Origin: Enhydrobacter aerosaccus
Lineage (GTDB): Bacteria > Pseudomonadota > Alphaproteobacteria > Reyranellales > Reyranellaceae
DNA length: 64,000 nucleotides
Reading direction: 5' to 3'
Assembly: GCF_900167455.1 (NCBI RefSeq)
Contig: NZ_FUWJ01000001.1
Span: forward strand, 1,116,001 to 1,180,000
The translations under genes and the position numbers were made by a program. A model generated the notes under the pieces. That model worked only from the letters and a program-made list of their open reading frames with translations. It made no database searches and was not told the DNA's origin. Each line of letters opens with the position of its first letter. Position 1 is the first letter of the stretch. This document shows positions 53,868 through 62,821 of this stretch, in pieces.

Positions 53868-55034
53868 TTACTTCTCTGCCCAGCGAATCATCTTGCTGAC
53901 GAAGGCATCGCAGGCATCGATCTGGGAACGCGCCACGAATTCGTTCGGTTGATGGGCCTGCGAGATGTCGCCGGGCCCGCAGATCACGGTCGGAATGCCA
54001 TGGCTGCGGAAAATACCGGCCTCGGTGCCGTAGGGCACTGCATAGGTCCGGTTGCCGCCGGTCCATTGCAAGGCGAGCTTGGCGGCCTCTTCGTTCTCCT
54101 GAGGGTTGAGGCCGGGGACGAACGAGCGCCGCTTGAGCGTGATATTGGCTTCGGGATGCTTGGCCCGCATCTTTGGCAATAACAGCTCTGCCACATACTT
54201 CTCCGCCCGGCGCTGCACTTCCCAGGCATCGTCGCCGGGAAGGGTGCGGTACCCCCAGTTGAGGACGCATTCGCGAGCCAGGATGTTGCCCGCTGTGCCG
54301 CCGCTGACGACGCCGACATTGATCGTCGTATGACCCGGAACGGTATCGATATCCGTGCGCTTCCGTTGGGCCAGTTCTTCCTGCAGCTCGTTCAGCCAGT
54401 GGATGAAGTCGCCGGCGAAGTGGATGGCACTGACGCCAAGATGGGTCATCGACGAATGCGCCTCGACGCCGGTAAAGGTGGCAATGATGCCGCCGCCCGC
54501 GTTCTGCGCATTGACCACCCCCATCATCGTGGGTTCTCCGACGATGACCGCCTGCGGGCGGGGAACGTTGCCCACCAGCTTCTCGACCAGCGCCGGAGCG
54601 CCGAGGCATCCGATCTCTTCGTCGTAGCTGAAGGCGAGGTGGATCGGCACCTTGAGCTTGGCCTTCTGGAGCAGCGGCACGTGAGACAAGGCGACAGCGA
54701 TGAAACCCTTCATGTCGCTGGTTCCGCGACCGTAGAGATTGCCATCGGCCTTCTCTGTCAGTTCCCAGGGATCGGTCGTCCAGGGCTGGCCGTCGACGGG
54801 GACCACGTCCGTGTGGCCCGATAGGACGATGCCGCCCTCCTTGTCGGGACCGATGCTGGCAAAGAGATTGGCCTTGGTGCCAGCCTCGTTGGGCACCAGG
54901 GTGCTCTCCACGCCGAAATCCGACAGATACCCTTGGATATATTGGATCAGGTCGAGATTCGAATTGCGGGAGGTGGTGTCGAAGGCGATGAGGCGCTTCA
55001 ACATCTCGATGGAACTGGGGCCGGACTGGGACAT
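53868..55034 (-). CDS. argE: Acetylornithine deacetylase
   Basis: ArgE removes the acetyl group from N-acetylornithine in arginine synthesis (cytoplasm). The 388-residue M20 peptidase-fold protein starts MSQSGPSSIEMLKRLIAFDTTSRNSNLDLIQYI (ATG 55032-55034) and carries the metal motif VLSGHTDVVPVDGQPWTTDPW, GRGTSDMKGFIAVAL, SYDEEIGCLGAPAL (catalytic/metal EE) and GVEAHSSMTHLGVSAI, followed by the C-terminal GDISQAHQPNEFV. The motif set fits ArgE rather than a DapE. An alternative role as a related N-acyl amino-acid hydrolase cannot be excluded. Confidence 0.85.
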   Translation of the reverse strand: MSQSGPSSIEMLKRLIAFDTTSRNSNLDLIQYIQGYLSDFGVESTLVPNEAGTKANLFASIGPDKEGGIVLSGHTDVVPVDGQPWTTDPWELTEKADGNLYGRGTSDMKGFIAVALSHVPLLQKAKLKVPIHLAFSYDEEIGCLGAPALVEKLVGNVPRPQAVIVGEPTMMGVVNAQNAGGGIIATFTGVEAHSSMTHLGVSAIHFAGDFIHWLNELQEELAQRKRTDIDTVPGHTTINVGVVSGGTAGNILARECVLNWGYRTLPGDDAWEVQRRAEKYVAELLLPKMRAKHPEANITLKRRSFVPGLNPQENEEAAKLALQWTGGNRTYAVPYGTEAGIFRSHGIPTVICGPGDISQAHQPNEFVARSQIDACDAFVSKMIRWAEK

Positions 55035-55182
55035 TGGGGAACCCTCGCACACTTCACGGCCAGGGGCCAAGCACCTGAAAAGATGCGGGAATTTGCAGCT
55101 CGGTTTGACACTCCGGCCGGGCGCCGCTAGAACCGCCGCGCATCCGTCGTGGATATCGACCGCCGGGGTCTTAACGGGCTGC

Positions 55183-55275
55183 GGAGAGGTGGCCGAGCGG
55201 TCGAAGGCGGCGGTTTGCTAAACCGTTATAGGGTCTAAAGCCCTATCGTGGGTTCGAATCCCATCCTCTCCGCCA
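55183..55275 (+). tRNA. tRNA-Ser (anticodon GCU), CCA encoded
   Basis: A 93-base tRNA with acceptor arms GGAGAGG (55183) and CCTCTCC (55265-55271), discriminator G and encoded CCA (55273-55275). The D-arm GTGGCCGAGCGGTCGAAGGC, the anticodon loop TTTGCTAAA with GCT at its centre, a long variable arm and the T-arm GTGGGTTCGAATCCCATC are all present. The long variable arm and the anticodon give Ser, reading AGC/AGU. Confidence 0.95.
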
Positions 55276-55411
55276 TTACATCTGCGCAAATCGCCATTTT
55301 TGCTGTGCTGGGCGACCTATGCCCGGCGGCATGGACCCCCTTTGGGACCACGGGGTCGCGGAAATCGGCCGAAGATGGTCCGTCCTAGGCTGCGTTGGCG
55401 AGATACGGAAC

Positions 55412-55936
55412 TTATCGCGCGTACCGCGTGAATACAAAGTCGTGGTCCCGGACGTTGGTGTTGTGGCAGGCAAAGCAGGTACGGTGCTGTGCCTCGTCCG
55501 CAGATTTGCCGTCGACGAAGCGGCCGAAGCCCCAGCCGCCGGTCGCGGCGTAGCGCTTCGAGTCCTTGACCATGACCTGCACCGTTGTCGGCTTGCCGGG
55601 AACGAAGGCCGGCGCGAACTCGGCCGATTGTTCCCGCTCCCATGCCAGCTTTACGAGGACGGTGCCGTCGGGGAAGGGCAGTGCAGCGCTCCGATAGGCT
55701 AGCAGTGCCGCCGCGTTTCCGACGACGGCGCGCAGTTCATCGAGCGCGCCGGTTTCCTGCGCGACGCCGACAAGCTGCCACTGCCGATAGCCGTCCGGAA
55801 GCGACACGCCATATATCGGGGATGTAGCGGTGGTCGGTGTAACAACGGCCGTGGCTGGCGCTCCGTGCGACAGCGTCACCCCTATGACCGATCCCGCTGC
55901 GACAGCGCAGGACACCGCGATGGCAGGCCATTTCAT
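55412..55936 (-). CDS. Cytochrome P460-domain c-type cytochrome
   Basis: The 174-residue protein has a signal peptide (MKWPAIAVSCAVAAGSVIGVTLSHGAPATA) and a P460-type domain (YGVSLPDGYRQWQLVGVAQETGALDELRAVVGN...PFPDGTVLVKLAWERE...VQVMVKDSKRYAATGGWGFGRFVDGK) ending with the haem motif CFACH. P460 cytochromes act in the periplasm on hydroxylamine or related N compounds, or have unknown roles in non-nitrifiers. The P460 crosslinking lysine cannot be confirmed from sequence alone. It stands next to the tRNA without an obvious operon. Confidence 0.8.
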   Translation of the reverse strand: MKWPAIAVSCAVAAGSVIGVTLSHGAPATAVVTPTTATSPIYGVSLPDGYRQWQLVGVAQETGALDELRAVVGNAAALLAYRSAALPFPDGTVLVKLAWEREQSAEFAPAFVPGKPTTVQVMVKDSKRYAATGGWGFGRFVDGKSADEAQHRTCFACHNTNVRDHDFVFTRYAR

Positions 55937-55966
55937 CTCGATTGCTCCGCGCCTTTCGCGACGTCG

Positions 55967-56989
55967 TCAGGTCGCCATCAAGTCGATCACCGCTTGGGCG
56001 AAATCCCTTGGCGCCTCCTGCGGCAGGTTATGGCCAATGCCCCCCTTGATCAGGCGATGCTCGTACCTGCCGGCGAAGTGCTTGGCATAGGCAGCCGGTT
56101 CGGGATGGGGCGCGCCGTTCGCATCGCCCTCCATTGTGATTGTTGGCACACGGATAACGGGAGCCTGCGCGAGCTGCCTTTCGAGCGGGTCGTACCGCCG
56201 TTCGCCGTCGGCGAGATCCAATCGCCAGCGGTAATTGTGGATCACGATGCTGACATGGTCCGGATTGTCGAACGCCTGTGCAGTCCGCTCGAAGGTGGCA
56301 TCGTCGAAATTCCATTTCGGCGAAGCGGTCTGCCAGATGAGCCTGGCGAAATCCTTTCGCGAGGCCTCGTAGCCGGCCCGGCCGCGGCTGGTGGCGAAAT
56401 AGAACTGGTACCACCACGACAATTCGGCGCGGGGCGGCAGCGGCGCCTTGCCGGCTTCCTGGTTGCCGATCAGGTAGCCGCTGACCGAGACGAGCGCCGT
56501 GCATCGCTCCGGCCACAGCGCGGCGACGATATCCGCTGTCCGTGCGCCCCAGTCGAAACCGGCCAGGACCGCCTTCTGGATGTGAAGCGCATCCATGAGC
56601 GCGATGACGTCGAGCGCCAGGGCTGATTGCTGCCCATTGCGCACCGTCTCTGCCGCCAGGAAGCGGGTGGTGCCGTATCCGCGCAGGTAGGGCACGATCA
56701 CCCGATATCCCGCAGCGGCAAGGATCGGGACGACCTCGACGAAGCTGTGGATGTCGTAGGGCCAGCCATGCAGCAGGATGACCGCCGGCCCGGTGGAAAC
56801 GCCCGCCTCGACGTAACCCACATTGAGTAGGCCAGCATCGACTTGTCTCACTTGGCGAGCGAAGGTGTCGGCTTCCGGCACGGTTCTGGCTTTTGCCCGA
56901 CCCGGACGGCAAAGCTCGATGGCGGCGAGGGTTCCGGCAGCGGTGATGAGCAGCCGGCGGCGTGTACGGTCGATCGTCTCGGGCGTCAT
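55967..56989 (-). CDS. Exported alpha/beta hydrolase, epoxide hydrolase-like
   Basis: The 340-residue protein has a Tat-type signal (TRRRLLITAAGTLAAIELCRPGRA) and the alpha/beta-hydrolase core: oxyanion motif HGWPYDIHS and nucleophile elbow GFDWGAR with an aspartate nucleophile, as in epoxide hydrolases and haloalkane dehalogenases. A C-terminal GGIGHNLPQE supplies the catalytic histidine. ATG 56987-56989 is preceded by CAGGA. It is divergent from the winged-helix/TPR regulator at 57150 with 160 bases between, so that regulator probably controls it. The substrate is unknown. Confidence 0.83.
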   Translation of the reverse strand: MTPETIDRTRRRLLITAAGTLAAIELCRPGRAKARTVPEADTFARQVRQVDAGLLNVGYVEAGVSTGPAVILLHGWPYDIHSFVEVVPILAAAGYRVIVPYLRGYGTTRFLAAETVRNGQQSALALDVIALMDALHIQKAVLAGFDWGARTADIVAALWPERCTALVSVSGYLIGNQEAGKAPLPPRAELSWWYQFYFATSRGRAGYEASRKDFARLIWQTASPKWNFDDATFERTAQAFDNPDHVSIVIHNYRWRLDLADGERRYDPLERQLAQAPVIRVPTITMEGDANGAPHPEPAAYAKHFAGRYEHRLIKGGIGHNLPQEAPRDFAQAVIDLMAT

Positions 56990-57149
56990 GTGCAATCCTG
57001 CGGTATGCTCTGAATGGCGCCGAGATTGCCGCAGTCGTTGCTGCTCCGCTTTCAGAGGCGCTTGATTTCTCCTTCAGGACATCTTGATTTTTGCGGTATG
57101 CCGATGACGGGGAGACAATGGCCCAGAGGACAATGTCCAGCATCGGCGT

Positions 57150-58727
57150 ATGCCCGTGATCTATCGGTTTGAGAACTTCACGCTCGATGCCTCCAAGCGG
57201 GAGTTGCGCAAGGACGGCAACCTCGTCGCGCTCGAGCCCCAGGTCTTCGATGTGCTGAAGTTCCTGTTGGACGCGCGGGATCGGGTGGTGAGCCGGGACG
57301 ATCTGCTGAAGGGCGTCTGGCACGGTCGTCTCGTCTCGGAGGCAACCCTCAGCAGTCGCCTCAATGCGGCGCGCACCGCCATCGGCGACACGGGTGCCCA
57401 GCAGCGGCTGATTCGGACTCTTCCGCGCAAGGGGATCCGCTTCGTCGGTGCAGTCCAGGAAACTGCCAATTCGGGACAGCAGTCGGCGGTCGGCTCTGCC
57501 ATCGCCCCGATCGCGTGGCGCGAAGACTCGCGGTTGCCGGCAGTGGCGGTCCTGCCTTTCACCAATATGAGCGGTGATCCAGAGCAGGACTATTTCGCCG
57601 ATGGCATGGCCGAAGAGATCATCACGGCGCTGTCGCGTATCAGCGGGCTGTCGGTCATGGCCCGCAACTCTTCTTTCATCTACAAGGGCAAGCCGACCGA
57701 TATCCGCCAGGTGGGCCAAGAACTTGGCGTGGGGTACGTGCTCGCGGGCAGCGTGCGGCGCGATCGGAAACGATTGCGCATCACGGGGCAGCTCGTCGAT
57801 GCCACGACAGGCGTACATCTTTGGTCCGATCGATTCGACGGCGATCCGCGCGACGTCTTCGACTTGCAGGAGCGTGTCGCGCAGTGCGTCGTAGCCGCCG
57901 TCGAGCCCACCCTGCAGATTGCGGAGATTGCGCGTCTGGGACGGGATAGGCCTGCCCGCCTCGATGCCTACGACTTTCTGCTGCGCGCCTATGCGTTGCT
58001 TGCGGACTTTACGGCTGCCGGCATGCAGGAGGCGCTGCAGTGCCTCGACCAGGCCTTGGCGGTCGATCCGACCTATGCGCCTGCGATGGCCGCGGCGGCT
58101 TACTGTCGGGCGCAGTGCCATTTCCAGGGCTGGGTCCAGCAGGACGAGGCGAGTCGTGAGGCGGCCGTGAGTCTGGCATGGCGTGCCGTAGAGCTTGCGC
58201 CCAATGATGCGCAGGTCCTCTGGATGGCGGCCTTCGCGATCTGGAACATGGCCCACACGGAGCGTGACAGGGCGCGCGAACTGTTCAGCCGTTCACTGCT
58301 CCTCAATCCGAATTCCGCCATGGCCCTGACCTTTGCGGGCTGGATAGAGACGATGTGCGGCAATGGAGGCGATGGTCGGGCCATGGTGGAGCGGGCACAG
58401 CGGCTCAATCCGCGCGACCCACGAGGATGGCTGATGTCCGGCGTCATGGCGCTCGCTGCCGTGATCGACGGCAACTACGCCGAGGCCATCGCGTGGGCCG
58501 AGCGAGCGCTGGCGCAGAACCGACGGTTCGCAGTGGCGCTGCGCGTGCTCGCGGTCGCCAACGTCAAGCTCGACCAACTCGACAGGGCACGGAACGCCGT
58601 TACCGAGCTGCTCGAAATCGAGCCGGACCTGACGATCTCGGGCTTCTTTGCGCGCACTCCAGTTCCGCTCGAGAGTATGGCGACGGCCTATGCCGATGGG
58701 CTGAAGGCAGCCGGATTGCCGGCTTGA
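57150..58727 (+). CDS. Winged-helix regulator with TolB-like and TPR domains
   Basis: The 525-residue protein has an N-terminal OmpR/CadC-type winged helix (residues 1-100: YRFENFTLDASKRELRKDGNLVALEPQVFDVLKFLLDARDRVVSRDDLLKGVWHGRLVSEATLSSRLNAARTAIGD...RTLPRKGIRFVG), a TolB-like/FlgO-type domain (130-260: SRLPAVAVLPFTNMSGDPEQDYFADGMAEEIITALSRISGLSVMARNSSFIYKG) and C-terminal TPR-like repeats (about 270-510). No phosphoreceiver domain or membrane helix is seen, so the TolB/TPR part is the likely sensor. Related proteins often lie next to adenylate cyclases or exported hydrolases; here the divergent alpha/beta hydrolase is the obvious target. Confidence 0.83.
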   Translation: MPVIYRFENFTLDASKRELRKDGNLVALEPQVFDVLKFLLDARDRVVSRDDLLKGVWHGRLVSEATLSSRLNAARTAIGDTGAQQRLIRTLPRKGIRFVGAVQETANSGQQSAVGSAIAPIAWREDSRLPAVAVLPFTNMSGDPEQDYFADGMAEEIITALSRISGLSVMARNSSFIYKGKPTDIRQVGQELGVGYVLAGSVRRDRKRLRITGQLVDATTGVHLWSDRFDGDPRDVFDLQERVAQCVVAAVEPTLQIAEIARLGRDRPARLDAYDFLLRAYALLADFTAAGMQEALQCLDQALAVDPTYAPAMAAAAYCRAQCHFQGWVQQDEASREAAVSLAWRAVELAPNDAQVLWMAAFAIWNMAHTERDRARELFSRSLLLNPNSAMALTFAGWIETMCGNGGDGRAMVERAQRLNPRDPRGWLMSGVMALAAVIDGNYAEAIAWAERALAQNRRFAVALRVLAVANVKLDQLDRARNAVTELLEIEPDLTISGFFARTPVPLESMATAYADGLKAAGLPA

Positions 58728-58791
58728 GTGCCTTGGCTGATGATGGCGCAGACGCAAGATCCAGGAAGTTGAGTTGTAGGCGCCAGCCAAA

Positions 58792-59652
58792 ATGAAAAGA
58801 TTCCACATGCCCGCCGTTGACCGTCCTGCAGGCGGGAGATTGTTTCGCGCATTCCTGTCACTGATCGTGGGCTCAGTGGCGGCGCTAGGTGCGGCCTGTA
58901 CTGGGACCGATGCACCGGGACCAGTCGTCACCCCACCGGCGCAGGCTGTTCCACCGCCTTCGACAGGGGAAGCGGAACGGAGCGTCTACGGCCAGGCCAT
59001 TCCACGTCACGGCAAGTTCGTGGTGGTGAATATCCCGTCCTTTGAACTTGTGGCCCTGCAGGATGGCGCGCCGGTGCTGCAAAGCCGGGTGATCGTCGGC
59101 CGGCCCGAGAGCCCGACGCCGGAACTGCTCTCCTCGATCTACGCCATCAAGTTCAATCCATCCTGGACGCCGACGCCCTGGATGATTCGCAACGAAGCGG
59201 CGCATTACATGCCGCCAGGCCCTCAGAACCCGCTCGGCCGTATCCTGTTCGAGATGGACAATGACCAGCTCGTCTATCTGCACGACACCAACCAGAGGGA
59301 CCTCTTCAACCGGCAGAACAGGGCCTTCAGCCACGGCTGCGTCCGCGTCGAGAAGGCCCGCCAGCTGGCGGCCTGGGCGCTCGGCGTTTCAGAAAAAGAC
59401 ATCGAACAGATGATTGGGCACGGGGGAACCTATGCGGTGCCGCTGCCGGAACCGATCCCTGTATCCCTCGTCTACAACACGCGATTTCCCAACGAGAATG
59501 GGCAGAGCGTTCTTTATCCGGACGTCTACCATAGTCATGCTGCAGAACAGTGGGCGGCCTCCCCTCATGCTGCTCGCCAAGTCGCAAGCGTTGCGCGGTC
59601 TGAGGACGTTGAACCTTCTCACCGAGGCTGCGAGGCTGCTGCGGCGAGGTGA
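58792..59652 (+). CDS. L,D-transpeptidase (YkuD) lipoprotein
   Basis: The 286-residue protein makes L,D crosslinks in peptidoglycan or attaches proteins to it. It has a lipobox-type GAAC signal (AFLSLIVGSVAALGAAC), so it is probably membrane-anchored, and a YkuD domain (KFVVVNIPSFELVALQDGAPVLQSRVIVGRP) with the catalytic NRAFSHGCVRVEKARQLAAW motif. Start could be ATG 58792 or 58807; both give the signal peptide. The C-terminal tail after residue 250 looks non-conserved. Confidence 0.87.
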   Translation: MKRFHMPAVDRPAGGRLFRAFLSLIVGSVAALGAACTGTDAPGPVVTPPAQAVPPPSTGEAERSVYGQAIPRHGKFVVVNIPSFELVALQDGAPVLQSRVIVGRPESPTPELLSSIYAIKFNPSWTPTPWMIRNEAAHYMPPGPQNPLGRILFEMDNDQLVYLHDTNQRDLFNRQNRAFSHGCVRVEKARQLAAWALGVSEKDIEQMIGHGGTYAVPLPEPIPVSLVYNTRFPNENGQSVLYPDVYHSHAAEQWAASPHAARQVASVARSEDVEPSHRGCEAAAAR

Positions 59653-59700
59653 TATCATCTTCGGGTTGGTGGGATGATCTGACAATGTGCGACAGATAAG

Positions 59701-60303
59701 ATGCTTCGTCGTTACTCTTGGCTTTTCGAACGGCCTCAGCCTGCAGTTCCCGACAGCTCATCCGGTTTGACCTTTACGCGGGACTGGTTCTCCAGCAACA
59801 AGGTGCAATTCCAGACTTTTCTTCGTGCCCTGACGGGCACAGCCTGCAACCTGCTCGAGATCGGCTGCTACGAGGGCAGGGCGACGTGTTGGCTCATACA
59901 AAATATCGCCACCCATCCAGACGCCCGAATTACTTGCATCGATATCGTGCGGCAGCCCTGTTTCGGATTCAATGTCGACGCTGTCGGCGGTGGCGGCAAA
60001 GTCAGCTTTGTGCAGGGAATGTCTAGATCGGCGTTGCGAGAGCTTCCTCTCGATCATTTCGACTTCATCTATGTTGATGGCGCGCATGCTACTGTCGAAG
60101 TACTGGAGGATGCGGTGTTGTCCTTCCGACTGCTCAAGGCAGGAGGCATCTTGGCCTTCGACGACTACAAATGGGACGACAGTCGTTTTCGTCGCGACGG
60201 GCTTCCCAAGCCCGCGATAGACAGCTTCCTGAAGATCTACGCGAAGAAGATCTATGTCTTGTTCAAGGGTTATCAGGTCTGGGTGCGCAAAATAGCGGAC
60301 TGA
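59701..60303 (+). CDS. Class I SAM-dependent methyltransferase
   Basis: The 200-residue protein has the SAM motif [19 protein letters not shown] (about residues 49-66), acidic motif ITCIDIVRQ and a later [41 protein letters not shown], typical of methyltransferases of the Methyltransf_24 type. The gene looks more AT-rich than its neighbours, and its tail overlaps the opposite FUSC gene by 31 bases. It has no signal peptide. The substrate is unknown; sugar or lipid methylation is common in this family. Confidence 0.8.
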   Translation: MLRRYSWLFERPQPAVPDSSSGLTFTRDWFSSNKVQFQTFLRALTGTACNLLEIGCYEGRATCWLIQNIATHPDARITCIDIVRQPCFGFNVDAVGGGGKVSFVQGMSRSALRELPLDHFDFIYVDGAHATVEVLEDAVLSFRLLKAGGILAFDDYKWDDSRFRRDGLPKPAIDSFLKIYAKKIYVLFKGYQVWVRKIAD

Positions 60304-62210
60304 CGAAAGATTCCCATGTTCGCCGCTAGCGCCTCGGCCGCTCCGGCATGGAGACCGGCATCCGAGAGTCTTCCCTTGTGCGACAGGGAGACCGACAGTC
60401 GCACCAGCGCGCGATGGGCGCGAGCCGGATCTCGTCCTACCTGACGCAATCTAGCGAGTACGATCGTTATGCGACGCCGCAGGCGGTGAGGTGTCGCCGA
60501 GTCGGCGGCCAGCTCGTGCAGGTGGCGCACGCTATCTGCGACCCGCATGATGGTCATGCTGCCGGCTGCTGCTGGAATGTCCCGGATGCCGGCCTTTTCC
60601 ATCCATCGCACCAGCATGAGCAGCCGATGATAGAGGCGGGCCCGCCAGATGCGCTGGTGTCCTATCGCATTCGCATCGGCGGCCATGTCCTGCAAGTCGC
60701 GGATCATCAGGATCAGCAACCTCTCCATGCGTCGGCGTGGATTGGTCGGAAATACCAATTGGAAGGCCGCTAGGGCGATGATCGGTGCCGCTATTACGGC
60801 GAGAGACATTTCAAGGAAATGGCCGAAGGTTCCCACCAGGGGGAAGGCAGGCTGCAACAGCAGCAGCAGGACCATGTTGAAATCCATGCCGCTGGCTACG
60901 GTGCGGCGGTGGCCGAACGGCAAAGCGCCGAAAAGAACGAACGGCATCATCATGAGCACGAGCTGCAGTCCATTGTCCGCGGCAGGCCAGACCAGCCACC
61001 GGCAGGCGAGCGCTGCAGCGGCCCCGAATATCTGTCCGATCAACACATGCCGCATGATCGCCGCGGGTGTATCGAAGGTTGAGAACAACGACAGCATGAC
61101 TGTCGATCCGAGCATGACGTAGGCGCCGCCAGCCCATCCGCTCAGCACCCAGCCGGAACCGACGACGAGCAAGGTACCGGAAGTGCGGAGCAGAGTGTGG
61201 CGAGCACCAATCCAGTCGCGGTGAAGGACGACGGGATGGCGGGTGACGGGCGGATCGACCGTACCATCGCGGAATGACAGCCGTTCGTGTATCGCGGCGG
61301 CAAGCCCGGCAATCGCCCGATGCAGCGACTCGTGTCCCTGCGCAAGGGTCTCCGCCGTGTCGAGTGACGTCATGATTGCGGTGGCGCTCGCCCTTTGCTC
61401 CAAGGCGTCGGCGGCCTGTAGCAGGGCGTGCGCCACTGCAGGGTTGCAGACCGCCTCATCGTGACGCTCCAGCCAGAGCAGGGCAGCAACCTGCGCGATC
61501 AGGATGGATCTGATGGTCCGTGCCGAGCGACGCGATCGCAGCGAGCCGGCACCATGAGGATCGAGGCCCTCATCGATCGCAGCCATCTCAGTCAAGATGC
61601 CACGTCGTTCGCTTTCGGGGCTTCTTGGTCTGTCGCTGAGAGCCGCAGCCAGGTCGCGCAATACGCGCGCGGTGAGACGCCTAGAGCGGCCGACGAGTTC
61701 ATCTGTTTCCCTGGCGCCAAAGGCCAAACCGATCAGCAGCGCGACGAGGACGCCGACGAGAATGGTCAGCGTCCGGTCGATACCCAGCATTACGATGTGG
61801 TTAGGCTGGTTGGCATCGAGCAGCGCCACCATGGAAGCGGAATAGCCCGCGAGGAGCGTGCCGTAAGCGGTGAAGCCGCGAAGCAGGTTGCCGACTCCGG
61901 CGCAAAGCCCAACCCAGAGCGCAAGCGCGAGAACCAGAAAAGGGATCTGGCCGCCGCTCGCGACGACGATGATCACGCCGACGAACGATCCAACGATCGT
62001 TCCGGCGGCGCGGAAAAAGGCTTTCTCGATGAGAGGGCCGGGAGTCGCCTGCGAGGCTGCCCATACCGTCATCGCCGACCATTGTGGATGATCGAGGCCC
62101 AGGAGCCAGGACAGCAATAGCGCGCCGCACGCGGCCACAGCGGTCCGGAGTCCAAAGGTCAGGCGGGGCGGATCGAAGCCCAGTCGGGAGAGGCGCTCGG
62201 TGACGGTCAT
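60273..62210 (-). CDS. FUSC-family inner-membrane transporter (aromatic acid exporter-like)
   Basis: The 645-residue protein has the FUSC layout: about six N-terminal helices ([65 protein letters not shown]), a cytoplasmic middle, and a second set of helices ([33 protein letters not shown]...[31 protein letters not shown]), then a helical C-terminus. Members such as AaeB pump out aromatic acids or fusaric acid. The start overlaps the marR stop (ATGA), so a MarR protein controls it. No separate membrane-fusion protein is next to it. Confidence 0.85.
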   Translation of the reverse strand: MTVTERLSRLGFDPPRLTFGLRTAVAACGALLLSWLLGLDHPQWSAMTVWAASQATPGPLIEKAFFRAAGTIVGSFVGVIIVVASGGQIPFLVLALALWVGLCAGVGNLLRGFTAYGTLLAGYSASMVALLDANQPNHIVMLGIDRTLTILVGVLVALLIGLAFGARETDELVGRSRRLTARVLRDLAAALSDRPRSPESERRGILTEMAAIDEGLDPHGAGSLRSRRSARTIRSILIAQVAALLWLERHDEAVCNPAVAHALLQAADALEQRASATAIMTSLDTAETLAQGHESLHRAIAGLAAAIHERLSFRDGTVDPPVTRHPVVLHRDWIGARHTLLRTSGTLLVVGSGWVLSGWAGGAYVMLGSTVMLSLFSTFDTPAAIMRHVLIGQIFGAAAALACRWLVWPAADNGLQLVLMMMPFVLFGALPFGHRRTVASGMDFNMVLLLLLQPAFPLVGTFGHFLEMSLAVIAAPIIALAAFQLVFPTNPRRRMERLLILMIRDLQDMAADANAIGHQRIWRARLYHRLLMLVRWMEKAGIRDIPAAAGSMTIMRVADSVRHLHELAADSATPHRLRRRITIVLARLRQVGRDPARAHRALVRLSVSLSHKGRLSDAGLHAGAAEALAANMGIFRQSAILRTQT

Positions 62211-62674
62211 TGGGGCGGTCGCCGCTCGTCCTGTAACCGTCGCAGGCGGACACCGATTTTGTCGAACAGGACCAGAGTATTCGATATCTCCTCATCGCTG
62301 AGATCGACAAGGAGCTTCGCCTCGACCGCCTGCAGGGCATGTCGAATCTCGGCGAGGATCTTGCGGCCAGCCGGTGTGAGGAAGATTTGCTTGGCGCGCC
62401 GGTCATTGGCATTCGTGCGTCGTTCAATCAGGCCGCGCTCGTCCAGGATGTCCAGAAGCCGGACGAGACTCGACCCGTCGATGCCAACTCGGCACGCAAG
62501 ATTATTTTGGGTGATGCCCTCGCCAAACTCCTCGAGGTGGACGAGCGGTGCCCAGGTCGCATCGGTGAGGCCGATGCCGGCCACGACGTGATCCAACTCC
62601 CGCCGCCAGGCACGGGTGAGCAGGGCGAAGCGGATGCCGAACCGAAAGCGGGAGGTGGTGGGGCGCGCAGTCAT
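62207..62674 (-). CDS. MarR-family regulator of the FUSC gene
   Basis: The 155-residue winged-helix protein has FGEGITQNNLACRVGIDGSSLVRLLDILDERGLIERRTNANDRRAKQIFLTPAGRKILAEI, the MarR recognition helix and wing. It probably represses the marR-FUSC operon until an aromatic ligand binds. The operon reads marR then FUSC with a 4-base overlap. A well-formed AT-rich dyad lies 17 bases upstream of the start. Confidence 0.88.
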   Translation of the reverse strand: MTARPTTSRFRFGIRFALLTRAWRRELDHVVAGIGLTDATWAPLVHLEEFGEGITQNNLACRVGIDGSSLVRLLDILDERGLIERRTNANDRRAKQIFLTPAGRKILAEIRHALQAVEAKLLVDLSDEEISNTLVLFDKIGVRLRRLQDERRPPQ

Positions 62675-62690
62675 GCGGGCGTTTTAAGCA

Positions 62691-62715
62691 AAATGATTTG
62701 TATTTCAAATTATTT
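62691..62715. promoter_or_regulatory. Candidate MarR operator
   Basis: AAATGATTTG (62691-62700) and CAAATTATTT (62706-62715) form a 10-base inverted repeat with one mismatch and a 5-base centre TATTT. It lies between the marR start and the divergent OmpA-lipoprotein gene. MarR proteins bind such near-palindromes of about 20-25 bases. Binding is inferred. Confidence 0.55.
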
Positions 62716-62821
62716 GTTCTGCCATCTATTATGGAAAAGCACATGGCGCACTTGGCAAGCGACGATGGTACATGTCGGCCGATTGTGGTTAGTTGATCGC
62801 ATCGTCAATGCGGGGAGAAGG

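Noticed and set aside
56028..58256. 742-codon open frame on the minus strand
   Set aside because: It lies mostly antisense to the winged-helix/TPR regulator and out of frame with the epoxide hydrolase-like gene; its sequence is Arg-rich and lacks domain signatures, so it is a high-GC shadow frame.
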